NCBI RefSeq assembly: GCF_005519465.1
Contig: NZ_CP027859.1
Location: forward strand, 1,426,001 to 1,490,000
Length of the DNA: 64,000 bases
Direction: 5' to 3'
Source of the DNA: Streptomyces clavuligerus
GTDB taxonomy: Bacteria; Actinomycetota; Actinomycetes; Streptomycetales; Streptomycetaceae
Made by a program: the position numbers and the translations under genes. Shown one piece after another: positions 8,518-17,763 of the stretch. The first letter of the stretch is position 1, and every line of letters starts with the position of its first letter. Under the pieces are notes generated by a model. It searched no databases and was not told the DNA's origin. It worked only from the letters and a program-made list of their open reading frames with translations.

Positions 8518-10085
8518 GCGCCCCGGTCACCGCCCCCGGGCGGCCCGGGACGGACGGAGGCGCGGGCCCGGCGCCCGTGTTGCGGCTGTGGCGGACGTCC
8601 GGCGGGGTACGGGCCGAGGGGGCCGTGGCGGCCACCCTCGGGCATCCGCTCGGCGACCCGGAGGGCGCGAAGATCCCCGAGGGGATCTTCGCCCGGTGGC
8701 GCTGGGACGGGGCCCGGCTCCACGTCCGCACCGACCGGTACGGGATGTGTCCGCTCTTCTACCGCGCCGGGGCGGACCGGTTCGCCCTCTCCCCGGACCT
8801 GCGCGCCCTGCTGGCCCCCGGCGAACCCGCCGAGCTGGACCACGACGCCCTCGCCGTCTTCGTCCGCCTCGGCTTCTTCCTCGCCGAGGACACCTGCTTC
8901 GCCCAGATCCGCGCCCTGCCCCCGGCCGCCACCCTGACCTGGACCGCCGCCGGGGGAACGCGCCTGACCAGCGGATGGCGTCCGCCGCCCGGCCCCGCCG
9001 CCATGGACCGGGAGCGGGCCGTGGACGGCTTCGTCGAGCTGTTCCGGGAGGCGGTGGCCCGGCGGCTGCCCGAGCAGCCGTACGTCCTGCCGCTCAGCGG
9101 CGGCCGGGACTCCCGGCACATCCTGCTGGAGCTGCACCGCCAGGGCGCCTCGCCCCGGCTCTGCCTGAGCGGGGCGAAGTTCCCGCCCGACCCGGGCGCC
9201 GACGCGCGCGTCGCCGCCGAACTCGCCGGACGGCTCGGCCTGCCGCACCGCACCCTCACCCCGCGCCGCTCCCAGTTCCGCGCCGAACTGACCGCGAACA
9301 CCGCGCAGAGCATGACCACCCTCGACGGCGCCTGGGCGCTCCCGGTACTGGCCCATCTGCGCCGCCACACCCCCCTCACCTACGACGGCATCGGCGGCGG
9401 GGAACTCGCCCAGAACCCCAGCATCGGCCTGATCCGCGAACTCTCCGCGGCCCGCCCCGCCCCGCCCGAGCTGGCCGCACGGCTGCTGCGCGAGGCAGGG
9501 CGCACCGGGCGCCACGCCGAGCGGCTGCTCGGCCCCCGCCTCGGCCGGCTGTGGAGCGCCGAACGGGCCAGGGACCGGCTCGTCACCGAGCTGGCCCGGC
9601 ATGAACACGCGGCCTTCCCGCTCGGCTCGTTCTTCTTCTGGAACCGCACCCGCCGGTCCATCGCGATGGCCCCCTACGCCCTCGCCTCCGGCACCGCCGT
9701 CCACGCCCCCTACCTCGACCACGCCCTCTTCGACCACCTCACGACCGTTCCGCACCGGTTTCTCCTCGACGGCGACCTCCACGACCGGGCGCTGCACCGG
9801 GCCTTCCCCGAGCACGCCGGGCTCGGCTTCGCCGCCGCCGTCCCCGGTCGGCAGGGCGCCGCCCTGGCCCGCCACCGGCTGGCGTTCCTCACCCGGCTGC
9901 TCGGCCACGCCCTGCTCACCGAACCGCGCTGGCTGCGCGCGGGCGACGGGCTGCTCGGCCGGCTGCTGGCCGCCGGGCGCGGCCCCGGCGCCCCGGCCCG
10001 GGTGAGCAGGCTGCTGCCGCTCGCCCTCTATCTCCTCCAACTGGAGTCCCTGGCCGCGGGCACGGGCCCCGGCAGCCGCCGCTGA
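8511..10085 (+). CDS. moeH5: Asparagine-synthase-like amidotransferase without glutaminase cysteine (MoeH5-like)
   Basis: The 524-residue protein keeps the two-domain layout of asparagine synthase, including the pyrophosphatase loop PLSGGRDSRH near residue 194, but the N-terminal domain lacks the Cys2 nucleophile. It may therefore use free ammonia, or ammonia from another subunit. In moenomycin-type clusters the equivalent gene amidates the second uronic acid. The ATG at 8511 is only one base from GGAGG; a GTG at 8514 fits that site better and changes the product by one residue. Upstream in-frame sequence to 8094 is repetitive and was excluded. Confidence 0.8.
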   Translation: MVSAPVTAPGRPGTDGGAGPAPVLRLWRTSGGVRAEGAVAATLGHPLGDPEGAKIPEGIFARWRWDGARLHVRTDRYGMCPLFYRAGADRFALSPDLRALLAPGEPAELDHDALAVFVRLGFFLAEDTCFAQIRALPPAATLTWTAAGGTRLTSGWRPPPGPAAMDRERAVDGFVELFREAVARRLPEQPYVLPLSGGRDSRHILLELHRQGASPRLCLSGAKFPPDPGADARVAAELAGRLGLPHRTLTPRRSQFRAELTANTAQSMTTLDGAWALPVLAHLRRHTPLTYDGIGGGELAQNPSIGLIRELSAARPAPPELAARLLREAGRTGRHAERLLGPRLGRLWSAERARDRLVTELARHEHAAFPLGSFFFWNRTRRSIAMAPYALASGTAVHAPYLDHALFDHLTTVPHRFLLDGDLHDRALHRAFPEHAGLGFAAAVPGRQGAALARHRLAFLTRLLGHALLTEPRWLRAGDGLLGRLLAAGRGPGAPARVSRLLPLALYLLQLESLAAGTGPGSRR

Positions 10086-10130
10086 CCCCGCCCGCGTACC
10101 CCGTCGCACCACCCCGAAGGAGGGAACACC

Positions 10131-11639
10131 ATGCGGAAGTCACTGCCCGTCATCAGCACCGCCCCGGCGGGCACCGGAGGCTGCGGGACCGCCGTCGCCG
10201 CCCCGGCCCGCACATCCGGACTGCCCCGCTGGAAACAGCGCAAGCTGCGGATCGCACTCGTCCGCCACCACGACCTCTGCCTCAACACCCGGCAGATCAG
10301 CCAGATCCAGCGGCGCGCGGGCGTCCTGCCGCACCTGGGGCTCGGCTATATCCACACCGCGCTGAAGACCGCCGGATTCCACCATGTCATCCAGGTCGAC
10401 ACCCCCGCGCTCGGGCTGGACAGCGAGGGGCTGCGCGAACTCCTCGCCGACTTCGGGCCCGACCTGGTCGGGGTGAGCACCACGACCCCCGGGCTGCCGG
10501 GTGCGGTGGAGGCGTGCCGGGCCGCCAAGAGCACCGGCGCCAAGGTGATCCTCGGCGGCCCGCACACCGAGGTCTACGCCCGGGAGAACCTCTACCACGA
10601 CTGCATCGACTACGTGGGCGTGGGCGAGGGCATCACGATCATGCCGGAGCTGGCCGAGGCCCTGGAGCAGGGGGAGAAACCGGAGGGCATCCGGGGCCTG
10701 GTGACCCGGGACCACGACGGCGGGGCCGCCCCGATGGTCAATCTGGAGGAGGTCGGCTGGCCCGAACGCGGCGGCCTGCCGATGAACAGCTACTACTCCA
10801 TCATGGCGCCCCGCCCCTTCGCGACGATGATCTCCAGCCGGGGCTGCCCCTTCAAATGCAGCTTCTGCTTCAAACAGGCCGTGGACAAGAAGTCCATGTA
10901 CCGCACCCCCGAGGACGTCGTCGGGGAGATGACGGAGCTCCAGAAACGGTGGGGGGTGAAGGAGATCATGTTCTACGACGACGTCTTCACCCTGCACCGG
11001 GGCCGGGTCCGGGAGATCTGCGCGCTGATCAACGAGAGGGGGCTGAAGGTCCGCTGGGAGGCCCCCACCCGCGTCGACCTCGTCCCCGAGAAACTGCTGG
11101 AGGCGATGGCGGGCGCGGGCTGTGTCCGGCTGCGGTTCGGGATCGAGCACGGCGACCCGGAGATCCTGGCCCGGATGCGCAAGGAGAGCGACATCGGCAA
11201 GATCGAACGGGCCGTCACCTCCGCCCACGAGGCCGGGATCAAGGGCTTCGGCTACTTCATCGTCGGCTGGCTGGACGAGAGCCGGGAACAGTTCCGCCGC
11301 ACCCTCGACCTGGCCTGCCGCATCCCCCTCGACTACGCCAGCTTCTACACCGCGACCCCGCTGCCGGGGACCCCCCTGCACACCGAGTCGGTGGCCGCCG
11401 GACGCATCCCCGCCGACTACTGGGACCGCTTCGTCCGGGGCGAGTTCGACGCCCGGATCGGCTATCTGGTGCCGGACGCCCAGCTCCGCGCCCAGATCGC
11501 CTACCGCCGCTTCTTCCTGCGCAAGGAGATGGTGAAACCGCTGGTGAGCCATATGGCGACCACCGGGCAGTGGCGCAACACCCTGGACGGGCTGCGCAGC
11601 CTCGCCCGCTCGACCTCCAACACCGACCGTGACTTCTGA
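10131..11639 (+). CDS. moeK5: Cobalamin-binding radical SAM C-methyltransferase (MoeK5-like)
   Basis: The 502-residue class B radical SAM protein has an N-terminal B12-binding Rossmann domain (about residues 45-200, with VGVSTTTPG and ILGGPH) and a radical SAM barrel whose cluster motif is Cys239-x3-Cys243-x2-Cys246 (GCPFKCSFCF). In moenomycin assembly the counterpart puts a C4 methyl on the first uronic acid sugar. It starts at ATG after AAGGAGGG, 45 bases beyond moeH5. The first 35 residues are Ala/Gly/Thr-rich and probably disordered. Family is certain; substrate is inferred. Confidence 0.85.
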   Translation: MRKSLPVISTAPAGTGGCGTAVAAPARTSGLPRWKQRKLRIALVRHHDLCLNTRQISQIQRRAGVLPHLGLGYIHTALKTAGFHHVIQVDTPALGLDSEGLRELLADFGPDLVGVSTTTPGLPGAVEACRAAKSTGAKVILGGPHTEVYARENLYHDCIDYVGVGEGITIMPELAEALEQGEKPEGIRGLVTRDHDGGAAPMVNLEEVGWPERGGLPMNSYYSIMAPRPFATMISSRGCPFKCSFCFKQAVDKKSMYRTPEDVVGEMTELQKRWGVKEIMFYDDVFTLHRGRVREICALINERGLKVRWEAPTRVDLVPEKLLEAMAGAGCVRLRFGIEHGDPEILARMRKESDIGKIERAVTSAHEAGIKGFGYFIVGWLDESREQFRRTLDLACRIPLDYASFYTATPLPGTPLHTESVAAGRIPADYWDRFVRGEFDARIGYLVPDAQLRAQIAYRRFFLRKEMVKPLVSHMATTGQWRNTLDGLRSLARSTSNTDRDF

Positions 11640-13107
11640 CCCCGCCCGCCCGGAGACCCCGGGCGGCTCGGCCCGGACCCCCGGCGGCCCGGGCCCGCTG
11701 TCCGGCACGGACACGGCTACGGCCAGAAGCACAGGCACAGGAACAGGTACGGGCACAGGAACCAGTACGGGCACGGGCACGGCTACGAGCACAGGCACGG
11801 GCCCAGGCACGGGCCCAGGCACGGGCACCGCCACCGCCGCCGTGCCGGAGCCGCTGCGCCCCGGCCCTCCCGTCCCCCTCAACACCCCCCTGGCCCCCGG
11901 CGCGCCCGAGCGCCGGCACGAGCCCTGGGCGGCCCGCACACTGCGCGCGGCCGTCGCCCGCGGCTTCGCCCCCGCGCCCTCGTGGTCGGTACCCGTGCGC
12001 CACCTCCTCCCGGACGGCTCCGTCACCGACACCGCCCACCGGGCCGCCCGCGCCCTGACGGCGGACCTCGCCACGCGGGGTGCCGCCCCGGGCCCGGCGC
12101 TGGTCCTCGTCGCGCCGACAGCCGTCGGCCGGGCCACCGCCGCCGAACAGCACGAACGGCTCGACGCACTGTTCGACCGGGTCGCCGAGACGACCGCCGT
12201 CCACCCCGGCGTCCCCGTCGTCCTCGCCGTCGGAATGCAGTGGACCGCACCCGAGGACGAACCCCGGGCCCGGGACCGGCTGCGCTCCCTGCTGGACCGG
12301 GCCGCCGCCCGGCTGCCCCAGGTCGCCCCGCTCGGCCTGTGGCTGCCCGGACCGGGCAAACCCCGCACCCTGAACGCCGCCGTCGCCGTCGCCGAGGCCC
12401 TCGGCGCGGCGGGCGTGGGCTGGGTCGACGACGACGTGACCCTCGACCCCGGCGCCCTGGCCCACCTCGTCACCGCCTTCCGCGAGGGCGGCTGCCGGGG
12501 CGCGGTCGGCGCCACCAAGGTCCCCCACACCAAGGAGTTCGCCACCTCCCGCACCCTGGCCCGCGCCAAGGAGATCACCGCCACCGCGACGGGCTACCCC
12601 CACGGCTGCTGCATCCTCGTCGGCACCGACGTCGTCGCGGGCGGACTGCCCGGCCGCTACCTCTCCGACGACGGCTACATCTGCTTCCGGCTGCTCGCCC
12701 CCGGGGAACCCGACCCCCTGGCCCGGCTGCGGCTCGTCCCGGACGCTATCTGCCACTACTACGTCGCCGGGCCCGCCGGGGAGACCCGCCGCCGCATCCG
12801 GCGGCTGCTCCTCAACCACCTCGTCGACCTCGGGGACTGGCCCCTGCCCGTCGCCCGCCACTACTTCCGCCACGTCCTCTTCGCCGGAGTCTGGCCGCTC
12901 ACCGACTGGGACGGCTCCCGGGGCCGCCGCCTCGGCCTCCAGAAAGCCGCGCTGGGCTGGCTCTACCTGGGCTGGTTCACCAAGGTCGCCGCCGAACTGG
13001 GGCTGCGCGGAGTGCTGCGCCGTCCGCTGCGCCGGATCGAGTGGGCCCCGTACTCCTCCGTCCCCGCCCCGCGTCCCACCGCCCGACCGCGTCAGGAGTC
13101 CCCATGA
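11629..13107 (+). CDS. GT-A glycosyltransferase (MoeGT4/MoeGT5 type)
   Basis: The 492-residue GT2-like transferase has the acidic motif GWVDDDV in the centre, preceded by LPGPGKPRTLNAA, and a C-terminal region with paired Trp/Tyr-rich segments that may sit on the membrane. Residues 17-65 are a Thr/Gly repeat (STGTGTGTG type) from a hexanucleotide-like DNA expansion. The GTG start overlaps moeK5 by 11 bases and the end overlaps moeM5 as ATGA. It is a paralogue of the gene at 18859: LPGPGKPRT, the DDDV motif and the C-terminal region correspond. In the moenomycin pathway such paralogues add the hexosamine units; which number applies cannot be settled here. Confidence 0.75.
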   Translation: MTSDPARPETPGGSARTPGGPGPLSGTDTATARSTGTGTGTGTGTSTGTGTATSTGTGPGTGPGTGTATAAVPEPLRPGPPVPLNTPLAPGAPERRHEPWAARTLRAAVARGFAPAPSWSVPVRHLLPDGSVTDTAHRAARALTADLATRGAAPGPALVLVAPTAVGRATAAEQHERLDALFDRVAETTAVHPGVPVVLAVGMQWTAPEDEPRARDRLRSLLDRAAARLPQVAPLGLWLPGPGKPRTLNAAVAVAEALGAAGVGWVDDDVTLDPGALAHLVTAFREGGCRGAVGATKVPHTKEFATSRTLARAKEITATATGYPHGCCILVGTDVVAGGLPGRYLSDDGYICFRLLAPGEPDPLARLRLVPDAICHYYVAGPAGETRRRIRRLLLNHLVDLGDWPLPVARHYFRHVLFAGVWPLTDWDGSRGRRLGLQKAALGWLYLGWFTKVAAELGLRGVLRRPLRRIEWAPYSSVPAPRPTARPRQESP

Positions 13108-14705
13108 ACGTCCTGTCCCTCCACTCCGCAGGCCATGACACCGGCGTCGGGTACTTCGAGGACGGACGGCTGGTGTACGCCGTGGAGACCGAGCGGCTGA
13201 CCCGGGTGAAACACGACCACCGGTCCGACCTGGCGCTCCACCATGTCCTGGCCCGGCCCGAGGTGGACCCCGCCCGGATCGAGCTGGTCGCGGTCAGCAC
13301 CCCCGTCCGCGGGTCCCTGCTGCGCATTCCCGACCTGGACCGGGCGATGGAACGGATCGGCGCGGGGGCACCGCACCACCGCACCGTCTGCGAGCTGCTC
13401 GGCCGCCGGGTGGCGTGCGTCGTGGTCACCCACGAGGTGTCGCACGGCGCGCTGGCGGCCCACTACGCGGGCCACGCCGAGGGCACCACCGTCCTCGTCA
13501 ACGAGGGACGGGGACAGATCACCCGCAGCTCCCTCTTCCAGGTGCGGGACGGCCGGCTGGAGTGGGTCGAGAAGGACCCCCTGCCCTGGTACGGCAACGG
13601 CTTCGGCTGGACCGCGATCGGCCATCTCTTCGGCCACGGGCTCGGCCCCAGCGTCGCGGGCAAGGTGATGGCGCTCGGCGGCTACGGCAGCCCCGACCCG
13701 CGGATCCGCGAGACCCTGCTCGCGGTCGATCCCCGCGTGATGCACGATCTGGAACTGGCCCGGCGGGTGCAGGAGGAACTCTCCGTCCGGCCCGAGTTCG
13801 CCCGCGACTTCGAGCGGATGGCGTCCGTCGTCGCCACCCATCAGGAACTCTTCACCGAGGCCGTGCACACGGTCCTCGACCGCCACGCGGTACGTACCGG
13901 CTCCGGGGTCGGCCCCATCGCCCTGGGCGGCGGCTGCGCCCTCAACATCGTCGCCAACTCGGTGCTGCGGCAGCGCTTCGGCCGCGACATCGCCGTCCCG
14001 CCCGCCTGCGGGGACGCGGGACACCTGGTGGGCGCCGGGATCTACGCCCTGAAATATCTGCACGGCGTGGACACCGCCCCGTTCGACGTCTGCGCCAACG
14101 GCGGCGGCGACAGCCGGGCCGCGGCCCTGGAGGCGCTCGCCGACGCGGGGCTGACCCCCCTGCCCTACGACGGGGACGCGGTCGCCCGCACACTCGCCGA
14201 CGGCGGCGTCGTCGCCCATCTGGAAGGCCGGGCGGAACTGGGTCCGAGGGCGCTCGGCCACCGCTCGCTGCTCGGCAACCCGGCGGTGCCCGGGATGCGC
14301 AAGCGCATGAGCGAGGAGCTGAAGCAGCGGGAGTGGTACCGGCCGCTGGGGGCGATGATGCGGGCCGAGCGGTTCGCGGAGCTGTACCCGGGCGAACACC
14401 CCTCGCCGCACATGCTCTTCGAGTACCCGCTGCCGGAGGGCACGGCGCCCGAGGCCCGCCATGTGAACGGCACCTGCCGCATCCAGACCCTCGGCCCCGA
14501 GGAGCCCCGGCTGCACGCCCTGCTGACCGCGTTCGAAGCGCTCACCGGGGTCCCGGCGCTGATCAACACCTCGCTCAACGGGCCCGGCCGGGCCATCGCG
14601 CACACCGCGCGGGACGTGCTGGACGACTTCGCCCGTACCGGGGTCGACCTGTATGTCTTCGACGAGGTGATGGCCTACCGGGCGGGCGCGGAACGGGCCC
14701 GGTAG
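13104..14705 (+). CDS. moeM5: NodU/CmcH-type O-carbamoyltransferase (MoeM5-like)
   Basis: The 533-residue protein has the Kae1/ASKHA-type N-terminal domain (starts MNVLSLHSAGHDTGVGYF) and the YrdC-like C-terminal carbamoyltransferase part with GRAELGPRALGHRSLLGNP, the family hallmark. It would move a carbamoyl group from carbamoyl phosphate through carbamoyl-AMP to a sugar hydroxyl of the first uronamide. Length is typical. ATG overlaps the preceding stop as ATGA, with AGGAG seven bases upstream. It is the last gene of the rightward operon, and its last codons form one arm of a large hairpin shared with the convergent moeN5. Confidence 0.88.
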   Translation: MNVLSLHSAGHDTGVGYFEDGRLVYAVETERLTRVKHDHRSDLALHHVLARPEVDPARIELVAVSTPVRGSLLRIPDLDRAMERIGAGAPHHRTVCELLGRRVACVVVTHEVSHGALAAHYAGHAEGTTVLVNEGRGQITRSSLFQVRDGRLEWVEKDPLPWYGNGFGWTAIGHLFGHGLGPSVAGKVMALGGYGSPDPRIRETLLAVDPRVMHDLELARRVQEELSVRPEFARDFERMASVVATHQELFTEAVHTVLDRHAVRTGSGVGPIALGGGCALNIVANSVLRQRFGRDIAVPPACGDAGHLVGAGIYALKYLHGVDTAPFDVCANGGGDSRAAALEALADAGLTPLPYDGDAVARTLADGGVVAHLEGRAELGPRALGHRSLLGNPAVPGMRKRMSEELKQREWYRPLGAMMRAERFAELYPGEHPSPHMLFEYPLPEGTAPEARHVNGTCRIQTLGPEEPRLHALLTAFEALTGVPALINTSLNGPGRAIAHTARDVLDDFARTGVDLYVFDEVMAYRAGAERAR

Positions 14706-14714
14706 GCCATCACC
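14666..14714. terminator. 17-bp perfect inverted repeat between convergent moeM5 and moeN5
   Basis: The arms are 14666-14682 (ggtgatggcctaccggg) and its exact complement at 14698-14714, with a 15-base loop. The left arm and loop lie inside the end of moeM5, and the right arm spans its stop codon. The structure reads equally well from both sides, so it probably ends both converging transcripts. There is no T-run, as is common for streptomycete terminators. Confidence 0.75.
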
Positions 14715-14718
14715 CCGT

Positions 14719-15546
14719 TCAGAGCCCCAGCTCCGCGCGGAAACGGGGCAGCAGCCGGTGGAGCACGTCGTCGCGGTAGATCCCGGGAACGGGGACGAGC
14801 CCACGCGCCACCGGCTGCTCGTACGCCGCCCGCTCGGCGCGCGTGGTCAGCCGGTCCACCAGCCCGGTCAGCTCGTCCAGCGTGACCGCGCCGGTGAGCA
14901 GCAGATGGCCGATGTTCCCGGCCCGTTCGCCGTCGCGGTCGTAGTCGGTGAGGTCGTCCGCCAGGGTGATGAGGGTGCCGTACGCCTCGGCGAACTCCCG
15001 GGCCGGGCCGATGGAGCCGGGTCTTCGCCCGCAGAGCGCCGCGAGCGCCCCGTAGACGCCGAGGAAGGCGGCGCCGTACGTACTGGCGTTGGCGCACCAC
15101 TCGTCCAGGTTCCTGGCCCGTTCCCGCTTGGTGCGTATCTGTCCGGTGCAGACCTGGGTGAAGTCGTGTTCCAGCAGGTCGACCACGGCCTGCGGGTCCC
15201 GGGACAGCGCGCACATCTCCCGCAGCGCGGTCAGATGGAGATGGAGGCAGAGGCAGGCGAGCTGGATGCGGTCGAGTCCGCTGTCGTCGTCCATCAGGTC
15301 GTCGAGCAGTTTCATGGCGACGATGTCCATGACGAGGGCGGAGGCCACCTCGGCGCGCAGCTCCGGCTCCCCTATCCACTCGGTGAGGAAGTGGGGCACC
15401 CGCAGATAGAGACGGATGGCGGCGACATGCGCGACCAGTTCGGGCGAGCCGCCGTTGGCGGCCACGAAGGCGGTGATCCGGTCCCGGTTGGCGGACTCGG
15501 TGCGCAGCATGCCCGCCTCGTACTCGGGGGAGAACGGTGAACTCAT
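14719..15546 (-). CDS. moeN5: Polyprenyl-synthase-fold prenyltransferase (MoeN5-like)
   Basis: The 275-residue protein has two aspartate-rich metal motifs, DDLMD (residues 82-86) and DDLTD (197-201), placed as in class I isoprenyl diphosphate synthases. In the moenomycin pathway MoeN5 joins a C10 prenyl unit to the farnesylated phosphoglycerate made by MoeO5 to give the branched C25 lipid. Its start overlaps the stop of moeO5 (ATGA), so the two lipid enzymes are coupled. A terpene cyclase is the alternative fold reading, but pairing with moeO5 favours the prenyltransferase. Confidence 0.85.
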   Translation of the reverse strand: MSSPFSPEYEAGMLRTESANRDRITAFVAANGGSPELVAHVAAIRLYLRVPHFLTEWIGEPELRAEVASALVMDIVAMKLLDDLMDDDSGLDRIQLACLCLHLHLTALREMCALSRDPQAVVDLLEHDFTQVCTGQIRTKRERARNLDEWCANASTYGAAFLGVYGALAALCGRRPGSIGPAREFAEAYGTLITLADDLTDYDRDGERAGNIGHLLLTGAVTLDELTGLVDRLTTRAERAAYEQPVARGLVPVPGIYRDDVLHRLLPRFRAELGL

Positions 15547-16436
15547 CGGCTCTCCTCCCGGCGGCGGCCCGGGTCGGCCAGCTCCTTCAGGGTGGTGCGC
15601 CAGTCGGGGTGTTCGAGCGCCCCGGCGAAGCCCACGCAGTCGGCGCCCGCCGCCAGATAGTCGTCGACCTGTTCACGGCGGTGGACATTGCCGCTGACGA
15701 AGAGGATCTGCCCGGGGCGCAGCCCGGCCCGGAAGCGGCGGATCACATCGAGGGGCACCCGGTCGTAGCGGGAGTAGAGATAGACCAGATGGAAGCCGAA
15801 GTCGCGGGCGACGGCGATATGGGTGTCGAGCCGGTTGCCGCCCGCCGGGCCCCGCGCACCCCGACTGTCCTCGGTGTTCTCGGTGTCCTCTATGTTCTCG
15901 GTGTTCACGGGGACGGTGCCGAGCAGATCGCCGGTCTTGTGGTCCTCGCCGAAGGTCAGGGCCACCGTCAGGAGCAGTTCGGGCCAGTCCTCGCGGTCCA
16001 GCCGCACGGGCAGGGCGAGCAGGGTCTCCAGATAGCTCTTCCACACGTAGTAGTCGTCCGTGGACCCGAGCAGGGCGGGCAGGACCACCGCGTCGGCCCC
16101 GGCCACCAGCGGGAAGCCGATCCCCTTGCGGGGCGGGAAGTGGAGCAGCAGCGGCAGCGAGGTGACCTGTTTGATGGCCGCGAGATACGGCTCCATCCGG
16201 TCCTCGAAGGCGGTGTAGTCGGTGCTGGCGAGCAGGATCGCGGGAAAGCCGAGGGCGTCCAGCGCCGCCGCTTTCTCCACCGCCTCGTGCTGCGGGATCT
16301 TGAAGGGGTCGATGATGTGCACCGGGCCGGGCGGATGCTCGCGCAGCCGGGCCAGGGTCTTCCCCGGGTGGAACACGGCCGGGGGCGGGGTGGTCTTCCT
16401 CGGTGTCCGGTGGGTCAGTTCGGGTACGGCGTTCAC
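15543..16436 (-). CDS. moeO5: Prenylglyceryl-phosphate synthase homologue (MoeO5-like)
   Basis: The 297-residue protein belongs to the PcrB/geranylgeranylglyceryl phosphate synthase TIM-barrel family: HIIDPFK for the phosphate strand, AGADAVVLPALLGSTDDYY for the prenyl pocket and a C-terminal AGADCVGF loop. In moenomycin biosynthesis the enzyme couples farnesyl diphosphate to 3-phosphoglycerate, the first committed step. I chose the GTG at 16436 because GAGGGG precedes it; the frame is open to 16514. An Asn/Glu/Asp/Thr insert from a tandem repeat (about 15866-15911) interrupts the middle of the barrel. Bacterial primary PcrB is unlikely in this setting. Confidence 0.87.
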   Translation of the reverse strand: MNAVPELTHRTPRKTTPPPAVFHPGKTLARLREHPPGPVHIIDPFKIPQHEAVEKAAALDALGFPAILLASTDYTAFEDRMEPYLAAIKQVTSLPLLLHFPPRKGIGFPLVAGADAVVLPALLGSTDDYYVWKSYLETLLALPVRLDREDWPELLLTVALTFGEDHKTGDLLGTVPVNTENIEDTENTEDSRGARGPAGGNRLDTHIAVARDFGFHLVYLYSRYDRVPLDVIRRFRAGLRPGQILFVSGNVHRREQVDDYLAAGADCVGFAGALEHPDWRTTLKELADPGRRREESR

Positions 16437-16577
16437 CAGCGTGTCCCCTCGGGGTCGGTGCTGCTGCCTTGCGCTGACACACCGCTGCGGCGCGGGCCCC
16501 GCCCGTCCGGTCACCGCGGGGCGTCCGGGAACGGCGGGGAACGGCCTGGTGGATGAACGGTGCCATGACAGTCCCCG

Positions 16578-16616
16578 GGGAATTCCCGCCCCGCACGGGG
16601 CGACCCGGGAATTCCC
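16578..16616. promoter_or_regulatory. Paired GGGAATTCCC palindromes upstream of moeO5
   Basis: Identical 10-bp palindromes start 29 bases apart, at 16578 and 16607. Related sequence (ggaattcc) recurs near 16704, and cccgggaattcg lies at 18733-18744 ahead of the divergent glycosyltransferase gene. Shared elements in two promoter regions of one cluster suggest a common operator, but EcoRI-like palindromes can arise by chance. Confidence 0.35.
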
Positions 16617-16954
16617 TCGCCGCTGTGGAAGTCCGCCCGGTCACCGAACGTGTCCCCGGATGTGTCCCGGCGTGTCCCCGGACGCGTCCCGGACCCCGAC
16701 GGCGGAATTCCACGGCACTGAGCTGGACAATGGCCCGGCCATACGGCCGGAGGATCATCACCGTGCATCGTCCACTTACTCTCCCGCGCAGGAGAGAAGG
16801 CGGCACCGCGCGATGTCTTTCAGGGGCGAATAACATGCCCCGGGCTCACGAAAACCACACCTTACACGTGTTCGTTTCGGCGAGGTAGGGGCATCCGTCT
16901 CTGCTTTTCCGGCGCTTGACCGAGGAAAGTCCGCCCGCCTGGACGGCGGTAAAG

Positions 16955-16981
16955 GGCGCACGGGAAACGAGTCCGTGCGCC
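16955..16981 (-). terminator. 9-bp stem hairpin downstream of moeX5
   Basis: ggcgcacgg (16955-16963) pairs perfectly with ccgtgcgcc (16973-16981) across a 9-base loop. It lies about 100 bases beyond the moeX5 stop on the leftward transcript and before the moeO5 promoter region, where a terminator is expected. Confidence 0.55.
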
Positions 16982-17082
16982 GTCTGTGTCCCCGCCGTTC
17001 CCACCGTTCTCGCCGTTCCCGCCCTTCGCCTCTTCCCCCCTCTTGATCTTCTTTCTCCTCCTGCCCTTCCTGCGCGTCCGTT

Positions 17083-17763
17083 TCACACGAACCGCAGATG
17101 GGGGCGGCGGCGCAGCCGGGCGGTCAGCACGGCCCCGCTCACGAGCACCAGCGCCCCGGCCGCCACGACGGCATGGACGGCGCCGGTCCCGAACGAGGCC
17201 GCCGCGGAGCCGTCGACGGCATAGGTGATGATCTCGCGGGTCGACCAGAAGGGCAGGGCGCGCGCCGCGTCCTTCTCCGGGTCCATGACCATCTGGGCGC
17301 CGATCACCGAGATGAGCAGCAGACTGCCCTCCAGGTCCCGGGGGACGGCGAGACCGAGCAGCATCCCGAGCGGCACCGCGATCAGCGCGGTCAGGGCGAA
17401 CTGCGCCACCACCGCGGCCGTGCTGCGGACCTCCTGCCCCACCACGGTCAGCGTCGCGTACGCCCCGGCGATCACCAGTCCGGCCGTCAGGAGCGCCAGG
17501 AACCGGCCCAGATACAGATGGTGGGGGCGGAACCCGGAGAGGACGAGCCGGGCGTCGGCCTCACGGGCGCCGACGACGGAGAAGAGCGCGGCGGTGGAGA
17601 CCGCGAAGCCGACGCCGAGGGCGGCGAACCGGATGGCCTGCCCGGTCTGGTCGAGCCGCCCCAGATAGAAGACGAGCGGCACCAGCAGCAGCAGCCCGAG
17701 CACACCCCGGCGGCGCGACAGCTCCCGCAGGGTCATCCCGGCGAGACACAGGGTCCGGTTCAT
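17083..17763 (-). CDS. moeX5: ABC transporter permease (MoeX5-like)
   Basis: The 226-residue integral membrane protein has about six hydrophobic helices and no other domain, as in two-component exporters of the ABC-2 kind. The ATG start is coupled to the end of the ATPase gene by an ATGA overlap, so the two make one transporter. Moenomycin clusters contain this pair in addition to the fused MoeD5/MoeJ5 exporters; export or self-protection is the likely job. A longer upstream frame exists but runs inside the ATPase gene and is not needed. Confidence 0.8.
   Translation of the reverse strand: MNRTLCLAGMTLRELSRRRGVLGLLLLVPLVFYLGRLDQTGQAIRFAALGVGFAVSTAALFSVVGAREADARLVLSGFRPHHLYLGRFLALLTAGLVIAGAYATLTVVGQEVRSTAAVVAQFALTALIAVPLGMLLGLAVPRDLEGSLLLISVIGAQMVMDPEKDAARALPFWSTREIITYAVDGSAAASFGTGAVHAVVAAGALVLVSGAVLTARLRRRPHLRFV

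Larger units (their letters stand above)
16437..17082. promoter_or_regulatory. Gene-free region upstream of moeO5 and downstream of moeX5
   Basis: This 646-bp stretch should contain the moeO5-moeN5 promoter and the end of the moeP5-moeX5 transcript. It holds two GGGAATTCCC palindromes (16578-16587 and 16607-16616), an 11-12 bp tandem repeat of the form gtgtccccgga(c/t) in four copies from 16650 to about 16695, and the hairpin at 16955-16981. No coding frame was convincing. Confidence 0.5.

Noticed and set aside
1434..14700. Many long open frames on the strand opposite to or out of frame with the moe genes
   Set aside because: They are shadows caused by high GC content: Arg/Pro/Ala-rich or Gln/Gly-rich, with no motifs, and they overlap well-supported enzymes completely.
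16917..16985. gaccgaggaaagtccg, resembling the conserved GAGGAAAGUCC element of bacterial RNase P RNA
   Set aside because: The surrounding bases do not form the rest of the RNase P RNA, the matching 3' ACAGAA region is missing and the space is too short. Treated as chance.
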